64,000 nt of DNA from RAM1 sp041905405 (GTDB taxonomy: Bacteria > Pseudomonadota > Gammaproteobacteria > Burkholderiales > Burkholderiaceae_C). The stretch lies in NCBI GenBank assembly GCA_041905405.1, contig JAYRLC010000004.1:1-64000 (forward strand), in the 5' to 3' direction. Numbering within the stretch: position 1 is the stretch's first letter; every line of letters begins with the position of its first letter. The translations under genes and the position numbers were made by a program. Shown piece after piece: positions 49,828 through 59,061 of the stretch. The notes under the pieces are model-generated. The model was not told where the DNA came from and searched no databases. It saw only the letters and a program-made list of their open reading frames with translations.

Positions 49828-51720
49828 TCAGACGGTCAGGGCGGCGGGTTCGGGCACCGCGCATCCAAGGATACCGGCGATGAGGTTGCACATCTCGTCC
49901 ACGCCGCGTGGTTTGTCAAACAGTGCACGGACACCAGCATCTGCGGCGCCGGCACGCAGCTCGTCCGTCAGGCAGCCGGACGCCAGCACGACCGGCAGGC
50001 CCGGACGCAGGCGCTGCACTTCGCGCGCCACCTCCAGGCCGGAATGCTCGGGCATGTTGTAGTCGCTCACCACCAGGTCGATGTCGTGCGCGTTCGCGCG
50101 GATGAATGCGAGCGCCTCGCGCGCGTCCTCCAGGCCGGTCACGCGCCAGCCGCGGGCCTGCAGCACGGCGCGCACCATGAGCACCATGGCCGGGTAGTCG
50201 TCCAGGTAGACGATGTGCGGGGCCGTCTTGCGGCGCACGGGTGCGGCGGGCGGTGCGGGTGCATCAACGGGCGCGTGGGAGGGCTGTGGCGCGGTGGCCA
50301 GCGGCAGGAAGATCTCGAAAGTGGCGCCCTGGCCCGGCGCGCTGTAGACGTCAATACGTCCGCCGTGTGCGCGCACGATGCCGTGCACTACCGCCATCCC
50401 CAGGCCTGAGCCTTCGCCGGCGGCGTGCGCGCCGCCCAGCGGCTCGAACACGTGCTGCACCGTGTTGCTGTCCATGCCCTGGCCGTCGTCGCAGACCTGC
50501 AGCCGCGCCTGCGCGCCCTGGCGGTCCACCAGGATGCGGATCAGGCCCTGGCGACCGTTCAGGGCCTGCCAGGCGTTGGTGCCCAGGTTCATCACCACCT
50601 GCGCGATCTGTGCGGCGTCGGCATGCACGGGCAACGGCGTCTTGATGGCCCGGTGCGAGATGCGCTGGCCCGGCGGCAGCACCGCGCGCAACTGGCGCAC
50701 GGCGTCCGTCACCACGGCCTGCAGCGTCAGCGTGCGGAACACCGGCGCCGGCCGGCGGACGAACGCCAGGATGCGCTGCGCCATCTCGCGCCCGCGCAGC
50801 CCGGCCTGCGTGATCTGCTCCAGGCACTCGGCCAGCGCCTGGGGGTCCGCGAGCCGCTCGCGCGCGAGCGCGGCGTTGCCCAACACCGCCGCCACGATGT
50901 TGTTGATGTCATGGGCAATGCCCCCGGACATGGTGGCCAGCGCTTCGGCCCGCTTGGCGTCGTGGGCCTGAGCCTCCTGCAGGCTGCGCTGGCGTTCGGC
51001 CAGCGCGCGCGCGGTGTGGTCGCGCACCAGCAGCAGGAACAGCACCTGGCTCCGCGCTTCGATGCGGGTGGCCGACAGCTCGGCCGGAAAGCCGTGGCCG
51101 TCGCTGCGCAGCGCGGTGGTGGCCTGCGGCGGCATGGACGCAGCGTCCGCGTCCAGCCGGTACTCGGGGAAAAAGCGCGCCAGCGGTGAATACAGCGCCT
51201 CGGTGCGGTCACAGCCGAACATGCGAACCGCGCTCGTGTTGAACACCATGATGCTCTGATAGCCGTCCACGACCATGACGGCGTCCGCGGCCGCCTGAAT
51301 CACCGCGGACAGGCCCGCCGGACCGGCCAGCAACGCCCGCTTGGCGCGGCGCGGCGCGGTGACGTCCTGGCCGACGCCGCGGTAGCCCGTGAAGGCGCCC
51401 GCCGCATCGAACACGGGCTCGCCACTGATCAGCAGGTGGCGCAGCCGGCCGCGCGCGTCCCTCAGGTCCAGGGGGAAATCATGAAACGCCTCGCGCCGCG
51501 CCAGCAGCGCCTGATGCGCCTGCCAGCGGCTGCTGTCCGGCGCCTCGGGGCCCGGCAGTTCCCAGCGCGGCAGGCCCAGGGCCTGCTCTGGTGCCGGTCC
51601 CGCCAGCGCGGCGGGCTCTACGTGAACCAGCCGGTGGCTGCTGTCGGTTTCCCAATACCAGCCCGCGGCCAGGTGCGACGGGTCCGCGTAGCGGCCATTG
51701 CCGGAAGGGGGAACGCTCAT
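49828..51720 (-). CDS. PAS-PAS hybrid sensor histidine kinase with C-terminal REC
   Basis: Of 630 residues, two PAS-like regions lie at about 20-125 (EPVFDAAGAFTGYRGVGQDV) and 135-235 (ADAVMVVDGYQSIMVFNTSA). A HisKA-type segment has His270 (SGGIAHDINNIVAAVLGNAA). The ATPase follows (VVMNLGTNAWQAL, CDDGQGMD, GSGLGMAVVHGIV), then a receiver with IVYLDDYPAMV and LVVSDYNMPEHSG. No membrane helix, so the signal is cytosolic. Start uncertain: ATG 51720 or ATG 51735. Confidence 0.88.
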   Translation of the reverse strand: MSVPPSGNGRYADPSHLAAGWYWETDSSHRLVHVEPAALAGPAPEQALGLPRWELPGPEAPDSSRWQAHQALLARREAFHDFPLDLRDARGRLRHLLISGEPVFDAAGAFTGYRGVGQDVTAPRRAKRALLAGPAGLSAVIQAAADAVMVVDGYQSIMVFNTSAVRMFGCDRTEALYSPLARFFPEYRLDADAASMPPQATTALRSDGHGFPAELSATRIEARSQVLFLLLVRDHTARALAERQRSLQEAQAHDAKRAEALATMSGGIAHDINNIVAAVLGNAALARERLADPQALAECLEQITQAGLRGREMAQRILAFVRRPAPVFRTLTLQAVVTDAVRQLRAVLPPGQRISHRAIKTPLPVHADAAQIAQVVMNLGTNAWQALNGRQGLIRILVDRQGAQARLQVCDDGQGMDSNTVQHVFEPLGGAHAAGEGSGLGMAVVHGIVRAHGGRIDVYSAPGQGATFEIFLPLATAPQPSHAPVDAPAPPAAPVRRKTAPHIVYLDDYPAMVLMVRAVLQARGWRVTGLEDAREALAFIRANAHDIDLVVSDYNMPEHSGLEVAREVQRLRPGLPVVLASGCLTDELRAGAADAGVRALFDKPRGVDEMCNLIAGILGCAVPEPAALTV

Positions 51721-51830
51721 GCCTGCGGTATCCATGGACTGGGGTGTGACAGACGTGATTCTGGGACGCCAGGCGGCGTCGCCATGGCGCGATAAGCGGC
51801 GCAATCACGCAGCTTTACCGCAGGCAGCAC

Positions 51831-51864
51831 AACGCCCCGGCGGGGGATAACCCGCCGGGGCGTT
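51831..51864. terminator. Strong hairpin in a divergent gap
   Basis: AACGCCCCGGCGGG (51831-51844) faces CCCGCCGGGGCGTT (51851-51864), 14 perfect pairs with a short loop and a short T-run after it. It has terminator form, yet it lies upstream of both the leftward kinase and the rightward lrp gene. Confidence 0.6.
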
Positions 51865-52010
51865 TGCCGGAAAACCTGCACCGGTAAGTGGGGCCGCCGT
51901 GGGGAAAGTATGCGGTTGCCGGGGCGGAAAGTCTTTCCTGCTTTTGCTGAAATTCACTCTCATTTAGAAAATCCTTCTGAAATTAGTCATCAGGAAGATA
52001 ATTCAGCTTC

Positions 52011-52466
52011 ATGGACAAAGTAGACAGAAAAATCCTTCAGGTGCTGCAGGCCAACGCGCGCGCCAGCCTGCAGGAGGTGAGCGACGCCGCGGGCCTGAGC
52101 CCCACGCCCTGCTGGAACCGCATCCGCAAGATGGAAGAGGCCGGCGTGATCGAGGGTTACACCATCCGCCTGAACCCGCAGTCGGTGGGGCTGGGCGACA
52201 CGGTGCTGGTACAGGTCACGCTGGACAGCCATTCGGACAACACACTTGAAAAATTCGGTGAGACGCTGGCGGCCATTCCCGAGGTGATCGAGGCCTGGCT
52301 CGTGTCCGGCGAATACGACTACCTGCTGCGCGTTGCGGTGCGCGACACCAAGGACTATGAGCGCCTGCTTCGCGAACGGCTCTACAAAATCAAGGGGATC
52401 CGCCACAGCAAATCCAGCTTCGTGCTGCGCACGCTGAAGAAGGCGGACCTGCCGCTGTTCATCTGA
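52011..52466 (+). CDS. Lrp/AsnC-family regulator
   Basis: The 151-residue protein starts MDKVDRKILQVLQANARASL with a helix-turn-helix (EVSDAAGLSPTPCWNRIRKM). A C-terminal RAM domain (LVSGEYDYLLRVAVRDTKDY) binds amino-acid effectors. The AT-rich stretch 51945-52010 with two TGAAATT copies is probably its own control site. The expected target is an amino-acid gene nearby, but none is seen. Confidence 0.92.
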   Translation: MDKVDRKILQVLQANARASLQEVSDAAGLSPTPCWNRIRKMEEAGVIEGYTIRLNPQSVGLGDTVLVQVTLDSHSDNTLEKFGETLAAIPEVIEAWLVSGEYDYLLRVAVRDTKDYERLLRERLYKIKGIRHSKSSFVLRTLKKADLPLFI

Positions 52467-52610
52467 ACCGCCGCCGGCCCGGGATGCTGCGGCGCAGCAC
52501 GCCAGGCCGCCTGTGTGCATCTGGTTTCATGTGTCACAGCTTGCTGCAAAACCATCATCGCGCCGTCACGCATGCGCACTACCATGAACGCCTGATCAAG
52601 GGGGAATGTC

Positions 52611-52823
52611 ATGGATTGCGCCCAATACCGGATCGAAAGCCAGCATGCGATCTTCAACCGCTTCGTGCCGTCCGCGCGGCTGTCGCGCCCGTTCGGCGAC
52701 CTGTCGCTGGCCGTCGCGGTGGCCGCCAAAAGCGATACGTTGCCGCTGGGCGGCGAGATCCGCGTCGTGCATGTGCCCAGCGGTGAAGTCCTGTTCCGGC
52801 ACACCCAGCCGCCAACGAACTGA
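52611..52823 (+). CDS. Small hypothetical protein, 70 aa
   Basis: ATG 52611 follows AAGGGGG at a good distance. The product (MDCAQYRIESQHAIFNRFVP, then SARLSRPFGDLSLAVAVAAK) is soluble, with a beta-rich C-terminus. No family is recognised. Two overlapping frames are possible; this one has the best ribosome site. Confidence 0.5.
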   Translation: MDCAQYRIESQHAIFNRFVPSARLSRPFGDLSLAVAVAAKSDTLPLGGEIRVVHVPSGEVLFRHTQPPTN

Positions 52824-52885
52824 TGCCCACATTCAGTTACCTTGTCTCACACCTGTGACAGCCCTTCGCGCCTAACGTCGCCCGC

Positions 52886-53371
52886 ATGAAGTACTCGCTT
52901 CGCAAGACCTCCGCCCCCCTGCACCTGGCCTACAAATACGATGCCCCGGCCGGCAACCTCACGGGCAGCCACCTGACGCTGACCTGCGAGGGCACGCTGC
53001 TGACCTTCACGATGGACCTGGCCGGCAACTTCCGCACGCGGGACCGCGCGGGCGGCGCGTATGCCGACGCCGTGGCGCTCGTGCGCGATCACCACAAACT
53101 CAAGTTCGTGCAGTGCCACGACAACCTCGTGCGCACGCGACTGGTGCGTGCCTGGGAACAGATTGCGCAGCCCCGCATGCGGCTGGCGCTGCTGATGGGT
53201 TCGCGCGGCGGCTGCCTGTATGAAGTGACGCCGCGCTCGCTGCTCATGGGCGGCGTGCAACTGGACGTGCTGTCGGTGCTGGACTTCCAGCAGTTCGACG
53301 AACCCGACAGCCGCCACTGGCGGCCGGGGTTTCACGCGTCGGGGTTCCAGCCTTCGCGCGCGGGCGCCTGA
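52886..53371 (+). CDS. Hypothetical protein, 161 aa
   Basis: The protein is basic and soluble, with no signal peptide. Recurrent features are HLTLTCEGTLLTFTMDLAGN and RMRLALLMGSRGGCLYEVTP, which look like a mixed beta fold. I do not recognise it. A TTGTCT/TAACGT promoter-like pair at 52838-52880 fits a separate transcript. Confidence 0.55.
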   Translation: MKYSLRKTSAPLHLAYKYDAPAGNLTGSHLTLTCEGTLLTFTMDLAGNFRTRDRAGGAYADAVALVRDHHKLKFVQCHDNLVRTRLVRAWEQIAQPRMRLALLMGSRGGCLYEVTPRSLLMGGVQLDVLSVLDFQQFDEPDSRHWRPGFHASGFQPSRAGA

Positions 53372-53470
53372 CGCGCCTTTTCAGTCGTTGCGTGTAGGAC
53401 GGGCACCGCGCCACGGCGCGCGGCACACCGACACCTGCGTCAACCGCGTCGCCCTAGCATCGTTTCAGCC

Positions 53471-54379
53471 ATGAAGGATGCTGCAATGATCAACAAACTC
53501 TGCATGACCCTGGCCGCCGGCCTGCTGGGCGCACTGGCGCTTTCGGGCACGGCGCTGGCCGTCCCCGCGGCCGATGCGCTGAAGGCGCGCCACGCCGAAT
53601 TTGCGCCGCAACTGGCCCGCAACGATTTCGGGCGCGAGATGCACATCGAATCCACCGCGTCGGGCAACATGCTCAGCGGCGAAATCCATGCCGTGCTGGA
53701 CCACCCGTTTGCACGGATGAGCAGCGCGCTGCGCGAGCCAGCGGCCTGGTGCGACGTGCTGATCCTGCCGTTCAACACCAAATACTGCCGCGCACAGACG
53801 CAGGGGCCGGGCGGCCAGCCCATGCTGAACATGCGCATCGGCCGCAAATTCGACCAGCCGCTGAAGGACGCGTACCCGCTGGACTTCCGCTGGCAGCGCG
53901 TCGCGTCGACGCCGGACTATTTTGAAACGCGCCTGTCGGCCGCCGAAGGGCCGGTGGGTACGCGCGACTACCGCATCGTGGTGGCGGCCGTGCCGCTGGA
54001 CGGCGGGCGCACCTTCATGCGGCTGAGTTATTCGTACAGCTACGGCGCCATGGGCCGCATTGCGTTGCAGGGGTATCTGGCCACGGCCGGTGCCGACAAG
54101 GTGGGCTTCACCGTGACGGGCCGTGACGGCAACGGCCGGCCGCAGTACATCGACGGTGTGCGCGGCGTGGTGGAGCGCAACGCCATGCGCTACTACCTGG
54201 CCATCGACGCCTATCTGGCGTCACTGGCAGCGCCCGAAGGCGAACAGGTCGAGCGGCGCATCCAGGCCTGGTTCAACGCCAGCGAACGGTATGCGCGCCA
54301 GCTGCGTGAAATGGACAGGGCCACTTACGTGGCCCTGAAACGCGGCGAGTACGAGCGCCAGCAAACAGCGCTGAACTGA
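53471..54379 (+). CDS. Exported protein of unknown function
   Basis: Of 302 residues, a Sec signal peptide (INKLCMTLAAGLLGALALSG, cleavage at ALA) precedes a periplasmic domain with many aromatic beta segments (FMRLSYSYSYGAMGRIALQG). A helical end follows (IQAWFNASERYARQLREMDR). It has features of lipid-binding START-like folds but no clear motif. ATG 53486 is a possible second start. Convergent with metK, 1 bp apart. Confidence 0.65.
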   Translation: MKDAAMINKLCMTLAAGLLGALALSGTALAVPAADALKARHAEFAPQLARNDFGREMHIESTASGNMLSGEIHAVLDHPFARMSSALREPAAWCDVLILPFNTKYCRAQTQGPGGQPMLNMRIGRKFDQPLKDAYPLDFRWQRVASTPDYFETRLSAAEGPVGTRDYRIVVAAVPLDGGRTFMRLSYSYSYGAMGRIALQGYLATAGADKVGFTVTGRDGNGRPQYIDGVRGVVERNAMRYYLAIDAYLASLAAPEGEQVERRIQAWFNASERYARQLREMDRATYVALKRGEYERQQTALN

Positions 54380-54380
54380 T

Positions 54381-55565
54381 TTACTTGAGGCCGGCGGCGG
54401 CGCGCAGAGCGGCGGCCTTGTCGGTCTTTTCCCAGGTGAACTCGGGCTCCTCGCGGCCGAAGTGGCCGTAGGCTGCGGTCTTTTCGTAGATCGGGCGCAG
54501 CAGGTCCAGCATCTGGATGATGCCCTTGGGACGCAGGTCGAAATGGGCCTCGACCAGCTTGGCGATCTCGTTGTCGGGAATCACGCCCGTGCCTTCGGTG
54601 TAGACCGTGATGTTCATGGGCTTGGCCACGCCGATGGCGTAGGCGACCTGTACCTGGCACTGGCGCGCCAGGCCCGCGGCCACGACGTTCTTGGCGACGT
54701 AGCGGGCCGCGTAGGCGGCCGAGCGGTCCACCTTGGACGGGTCCTTGCCGCTAAACGCGCCGCCGCCGTGCGGGCAGGCGCCGCCGTAGGTGTCCACGAT
54801 GATCTTGCGGCCCGTCAGGCCGCAGTCACCCTGCGGGCCGCCGATGACGAAGCGCCCCGTGGGGTTGACCAGGTAGCGGGTGTTGGCCAGCCATTCCTTG
54901 GGCAGCACGGGCTTGATGATTTCCTCGATCACGGCTTCATAGAAGCTGGCCTTGAGCTTGGTGGCCGATTCGCTCTGGTCGGGGCTGTGCTGGGTGGACA
55001 ACACGACGGTGTCGATGCTGTGCGGCTTGCCGTCCACGTAGCGCATGGTCACCTGGCTCTTGGCGTCGGGACGCAGGAACGGGAGGCGGCCGTCCTTGCG
55101 CAGCTGGGCCTGGCGCTCCACCAGCCGGTGGGCGTAGTAGATCGGCGCGGGCATGAGCTCGGGCGTTTCGTCGCAGGCGTAGCCGAACATCAGGCCCTGG
55201 TCGCCGGCGCCGGTGTTCAGGTGGTCGTCGGACGCATGGTCCACGCCCTGGGCGATGTCGTTGGACTGCTTGTCGTAGCAGACCATGACGGCGCAGCCTT
55301 TGTAGTCGATGCCGTAGTCGGTGTTGTCGTAGCCGATGCGCTTGATGGTGTCGCGCGCGACCTGGATGTAGTCCACGTGCGCGTTGGTGGTGATCTCGCC
55401 GGCCAGCACGACCAGGCCGGTGTTGGTCAGCGTCTCGGCCGCCACGCGCGAACGCGGGTCCTGCTTGAAGATCGCGTCCAGGATCGCGTCGGAGATCTGG
55501 TCGGCGACCTTGTCGGGGTGGCCTTCAGAGACTGATTCGGATGTAAAGAGGAAATCGTTCGCCAT
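54381..55565 (-). CDS. metK: S-adenosylmethionine synthetase
   Basis: The 394-residue protein carries ESVSEGHPDKVADQISDAIL, the hexapeptide GAGDQG and the P-loop-like GGGAFSGKDPSKVDRS. It makes SAM from ATP and methionine. ATG 55565 gives the normal start (MANDFLFTSE). I see no clear known SAM-sensing riboswitch in its 130-bp leader. Confidence 0.98.
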   Translation of the reverse strand: MANDFLFTSESVSEGHPDKVADQISDAILDAIFKQDPRSRVAAETLTNTGLVVLAGEITTNAHVDYIQVARDTIKRIGYDNTDYGIDYKGCAVMVCYDKQSNDIAQGVDHASDDHLNTGAGDQGLMFGYACDETPELMPAPIYYAHRLVERQAQLRKDGRLPFLRPDAKSQVTMRYVDGKPHSIDTVVLSTQHSPDQSESATKLKASFYEAVIEEIIKPVLPKEWLANTRYLVNPTGRFVIGGPQGDCGLTGRKIIVDTYGGACPHGGGAFSGKDPSKVDRSAAYAARYVAKNVVAAGLARQCQVQVAYAIGVAKPMNITVYTEGTGVIPDNEIAKLVEAHFDLRPKGIIQMLDLLRPIYEKTAAYGHFGREEPEFTWEKTDKAAALRAAAGLK

Positions 55566-55695
55566 TTGAATAAACTCCGTCGGGTTGCAAGGCGCGTTGC
55601 CTGGCATGGAGCTTCGGCGAACGCTTTAGCAGCTTTCTTTAACGTCGCCCTGCAAGTAGTTCATAACTCGGCGACCCCCGCATTTTAACCAGACC

Positions 55696-56532
55696 ATGCT
55701 GACCCTGTTTCGCGCGCTGTCGGTCCTGCCGCTGTGGCTGCTGCACGCGGCAGGCTGGGCGCTGGGCTGGGCGGCGTACCTGGGCTCGCCCGTGTACCGG
55801 CGGCGTTTTGCGGACAACGCGGCGCAGGCCGGCGTCGGGCGCCCCGGCCTGCGCGCTGCCATCGGCCAGACGGGCCGGCTGGTGGCGGAGCTGCCGCGCC
55901 TGTGGTTCGGGGCGGCGGTGCCCATCGCCTGGGACGGCGCGCAGTGGATCGACGCAGCCCACGCGCAGGGTCGCGGTATCGTCTTCCTGACCCCGCACCT
56001 GGGATGCTTCGAGGTCACGGCCCAGGGCTATGCGCAGCGTTTCGGCGCGGCGCGCGGGCCCATCACGGTGCTGTACCGCCCCGCGCGCAAGCCCTGGCTG
56101 CGCGAGCTGGTGGACGGCGCGCGCAGCCGCCCCGGCCTGGCCACGGCGCCCACCACGTTGTCGGGCGTCAAGCAGATGCTCAAGGCGCTGAAAAAAGGCG
56201 AGGCCGTGGGCCTGCTGCCCGACCAGGTGCCGCCGCTGGGGCTGGGTGTGTGGGCGCCTTTCTTTGGCCGCGAGGCCTACACGATGACGCTGTCGGCGCG
56301 CCTGGCGCAGCAGTCGGGCGCGCAGGTGCTGCTGGCCTGGGGCGAGCGGCTGGACTGGGGGCGGGGGTTCGTCATCCACGTGCGGCCGCTGGACGCTGTT
56401 CTGTCCGCCGACGCCGCCGTGGCGGCGCGGCAGGTCAACGCCGCCATGGAGTCGCTTGTGCGTGAATGCCCGGGCCAGTACCTGTGGGGCTATGCGCGCT
56501 ACAAGGCCCCGCGCGAGGACGTAGCCGGATGA
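55696..56532 (+). CDS. lpxL: Lipid A biosynthesis acyltransferase (LpxL/HtrB-like), HX4E type
   Basis: Of 278 residues, an N-terminal membrane helix precedes the catalytic HLGCFE (His-x4-Glu) in IVFLTPHLGCFEVTA. LLPDQVPPLGLGVWAPFFGR is the second conserved block. It adds a secondary acyl chain to lipid A at the inner membrane. It is followed after 7 bp by a paralog. Confidence 0.88.
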   Translation: MLTLFRALSVLPLWLLHAAGWALGWAAYLGSPVYRRRFADNAAQAGVGRPGLRAAIGQTGRLVAELPRLWFGAAVPIAWDGAQWIDAAHAQGRGIVFLTPHLGCFEVTAQGYAQRFGAARGPITVLYRPARKPWLRELVDGARSRPGLATAPTTLSGVKQMLKALKKGEAVGLLPDQVPPLGLGVWAPFFGREAYTMTLSARLAQQSGAQVLLAWGERLDWGRGFVIHVRPLDAVLSADAAVAARQVNAAMESLVRECPGQYLWGYARYKAPREDVAG

Positions 56533-56539
56533 GGTCCGA

Positions 56540-57406
56540 ATGCTGAGTTCCCTGGGCGTCCTGTTCATGCGGCTGCTGGGCCGCCTGCCGCTGGCCTGGG
56601 TTCGGGCGCTGGGCTGGGGGCTGGGCTGGGCACTGTATGCCGTGGTGGTGCCGCGCCGGCGCGTGGTGCGCCGCAATCTGGCGCTGTGCTTTCCACAATG
56701 GACCGACGCGCAGCGCCGCGCGCTGGTGCCGCAGGTGTTCGTGCATTTCGCGCGGGCCTGGCTGGACCGTGGCTGGCTGTGGCATGGCGACCCGGCCGTG
56801 ACGCGCCGGCGCCTGGCGCTGACGGGTGACGTGCAGGCACTGGCCGGCAGCGCGCCCACGGTGATCTTCGCGCCGCATTTCGTGGGGCTCGACGCGGGCT
56901 GGACGGCGCTGACGCAGCAGTTGCCGCGGGCCTTCACCACCATCTACACCGACCAGGCCGACAAAGTGGTCGATGCCTGGATCCACGCCGGCCGCAGCCG
57001 TTTTGGCAGCGGGCGCCTGTTCGGCCGGGCCGACGGCGTGCGCACCATCGTGGCGGCGCTGCGCGCGGGCGAGCCGCTGTACCTGCTGCCCGACATGAAT
57101 TTCGGGCCCGAGGAATCCATCTTCGTGCCGTTCTACGGGGTGAACGCCGCCACCGTGCCGTCGCTGTCGCGTTTTGCGCGGCTGTCACGCGCGCAGGTCG
57201 TGCCCGTGGTCACGCGCATGACGCCCGGCGGCTACGAGGTGCGGGTGATGCCGCCCTGGCCCGGTTTCCCCACCGACGACCTGGCGGCCGACACGGCGTT
57301 CATGAACGAGCGCCTGCAGGACTGGATCGACGCCATGCCCGCCCAGTACTACTGGGTGCACAAGCGCTTCAAGACGCGCCCGCCGGGCGAACCGGACGTT
57401 TACTGA
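56540..57406 (+). CDS. Lipid A biosynthesis acyltransferase paralog, HX4D type
   Basis: The 288-residue protein is clearly related to the gene before it. The catalytic motif is HFVGLD (His-x4-Asp) in VIFAPHFVGLDAGW, and the second block is YLLPDMNFGPEESIFVPFYG. Asp for Glu is known in some LpxL/LpxM-like enzymes. Together the two probably add different secondary acyl chains. Its end overlaps the convergent hydrolase by 7 bp. Confidence 0.88.
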   Translation: MLSSLGVLFMRLLGRLPLAWVRALGWGLGWALYAVVVPRRRVVRRNLALCFPQWTDAQRRALVPQVFVHFARAWLDRGWLWHGDPAVTRRRLALTGDVQALAGSAPTVIFAPHFVGLDAGWTALTQQLPRAFTTIYTDQADKVVDAWIHAGRSRFGSGRLFGRADGVRTIVAALRAGEPLYLLPDMNFGPEESIFVPFYGVNAATVPSLSRFARLSRAQVVPVVTRMTPGGYEVRVMPPWPGFPTDDLAADTAFMNERLQDWIDAMPAQYYWVHKRFKTRPPGEPDVY

Positions 57407-58305
57407 GCGGCCAGGAACGCGCCCAAGTGCGCGGCCACCAGCTGCGGCTGCTCATGCACGATCCAGTGCGACGCGCCGGGCACCTTGTGCAGCGTGAGCC
57501 GGGGGATGTAGGTGTCCAGGCCCTCGATCAGGTCCGGTGGCAGGGCCACGTCGTCCATTCCCCAGACGACCAGCGTGGGCACGCTCACCGTCAGCATGGA
57601 CTGCGGCAGTTCGACCGCGGCGGCGGCGGGGTCTTCAGGCCGCGGCGGGCGCAGCGGCGACGCGCGGTAGTAGTTGCAGCCACCGGTCATGCCCATGTTC
57701 CAGACGGCGCGGTACTGGTCCTTGACGGCGTCGGTCAGCCACGCGGGCGGCTGGTCGCTGCCGTCGGTCACGCGGTTGAAGAACGGCCACATGCGCGCGT
57801 AGTTGTTTGCGGACAGCAGGGCCTCCGCATCCGGGCGGATCAGGAAGTTCATGTAGGCGCTGGCGGCCTGCTGCTTCGGGTTGGACTTGAGCTCGCGCAG
57901 GAAGGTGCCGGGGTGCGGGGAATTGATGATGGCCAGCCGCTGGATCAGCTCGGGCCGCTGGTTGGCCAGGTTCCACGCCACGGCGCCCCCCCAGTCGTGC
58001 GCGATCAGGCAGGCCAGCGGCGCGCCGGGCGATTCCACCGCGATCAGCGCCGCGATGTCCTGCACCAGGTGCTTGGGCCGGTAGGCGCCCGGGTCGGCCG
58101 GTGCGCTGGACCGCTCGAAGCCCCGAAGGTTGGGCGCTACGCAGCGATAGCCCCGGGCGGCAAAGTGCGCCAGCAGTTCGTCCCAGACAAAAGCCGCTTC
58201 CGGAAAACCGTGCAGGAACACCAGCACCGGCCGTCCCCGCTCGCCCGCCGCGCGGCAACTCAGGGTGACACCGTGGGGCAGGGCAAGCTGGAACTGTTCG
58301 ATCAT
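57400..58305 (-). CDS. Alpha/beta hydrolase, epoxide hydrolase/dehalogenase-like
   Basis: The 301-residue protein has oxyanion loop LHGFPEAAFVWDEL and a nucleophile elbow AHDWGGAVAW with Asp104 rather than Ser. Acid in GMDDVALPP and His in ASHWIVHEQP complete the triad. Asp nucleophiles mark epoxide hydrolases and haloalkane/fluoroacetate dehalogenases. The substrate is not known. Its ATG overlaps the engB stop (ATGA), so it is downstream in that operon. Confidence 0.85.
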   Translation of the reverse strand: MIEQFQLALPHGVTLSCRAAGERGRPVLVFLHGFPEAAFVWDELLAHFAARGYRCVAPNLRGFERSSAPADPGAYRPKHLVQDIAALIAVESPGAPLACLIAHDWGGAVAWNLANQRPELIQRLAIINSPHPGTFLRELKSNPKQQAASAYMNFLIRPDAEALLSANNYARMWPFFNRVTDGSDQPPAWLTDAVKDQYRAVWNMGMTGGCNYYRASPLRPPRPEDPAAAAVELPQSMLTVSVPTLVVWGMDDVALPPDLIEGLDTYIPRLTLHKVPGASHWIVHEQPQLVAAHLGAFLAAQ

Positions 58306-58976
58306 GGCGGGGGTGCGGGTTCGTCGCCTTGCGGCGGATGGGCCCAGTCATACAGCAGCCGGGCCACCTCGTCGACGCCCTGCTTCTTGAGCGCCGAGAA
58401 CAGTTTGACCTCGCCGCCGCCGGCTTGCAGTCGCGCAATGGACAGGGCCTTGGCGCCTTCCGCGCGGTTGAGCTTGTCGGCCTTGGTCAGCAGCACCAGG
58501 AATTTCAGGCCTTCTTCCACCCGCGGGCGGACCACTTCGAGCAGCACTTCGTCCAGCTCGGTCAGGCCGTGGCGCGGGTCGCACAGCAGCACGATGCCGG
58601 TGAGGTTCTCGCGCGTGACCAGGTAGTTGGCCATGACCTGCTGCCAGCGCAGCTTGTCCTGCTTGGGCACGGCGGCGTAGCCGTAGCCCGGCAGGTCGGC
58701 CAGTACGGCGTCGGTCACGCCCTGCTTGCCCAGGCTGAACAGGTTGATGCTCTGCGTGCGGCCCGGCGTCTTGGAGGCGAACGCCAGCCGCTTTTGCTGG
58801 GTGAGCGTGTTGATGCAGGTGGATTTGCCGGCGTTGGAACGGCCGACGAAGGCGATTTCAGGCACCGACAGCGGCGGCAGGAATTCGAGCCGGGGTGCGG
58901 TCGTGAGGAAGCGGGCGGTGTGCATCCAGCCCAGTGCCGTGGGGGTGGGCGCGGCGGGGGCGGCGGGAAGAGTCAT
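58302..58976 (-). CDS. engB: EngB/YsxC ribosome-biogenesis GTPase
   Basis: The 224-residue protein has P-loop GRSNAGKST (45-53), G2-like TPGRTQSINLF, DLPGYGYA (G3) and LTKADK (G4). It is an essential GTPase for large-subunit assembly. ATG 58976 allows a short N-terminal tail. It is divergent from cytochrome c4. Confidence 0.96.
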   Translation of the reverse strand: MTLPAAPAAPTPTALGWMHTARFLTTAPRLEFLPPLSVPEIAFVGRSNAGKSTCINTLTQQKRLAFASKTPGRTQSINLFSLGKQGVTDAVLADLPGYGYAAVPKQDKLRWQQVMANYLVTRENLTGIVLLCDPRHGLTELDEVLLEVVRPRVEEGLKFLVLLTKADKLNRAEGAKALSIARLQAGGGEVKLFSALKKQGVDEVARLLYDWAHPPQGDEPAPPP

Positions 58977-59061
58977 TGGGGGATGGGGCTGATAAGGAGG
59001 GGAAACCCGAGTCGGCATTGTAGAATCGCAGGGTTTTGCGCCAATAAACAAGTCCCCCGAT

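Noticed and set aside
55566..55695. Possible SAM or SAH riboswitch in the metK leader
   Set aside because: Some short GC hairpins and GCAAC-like bits are present, but I could not fit the conserved core of any known class.
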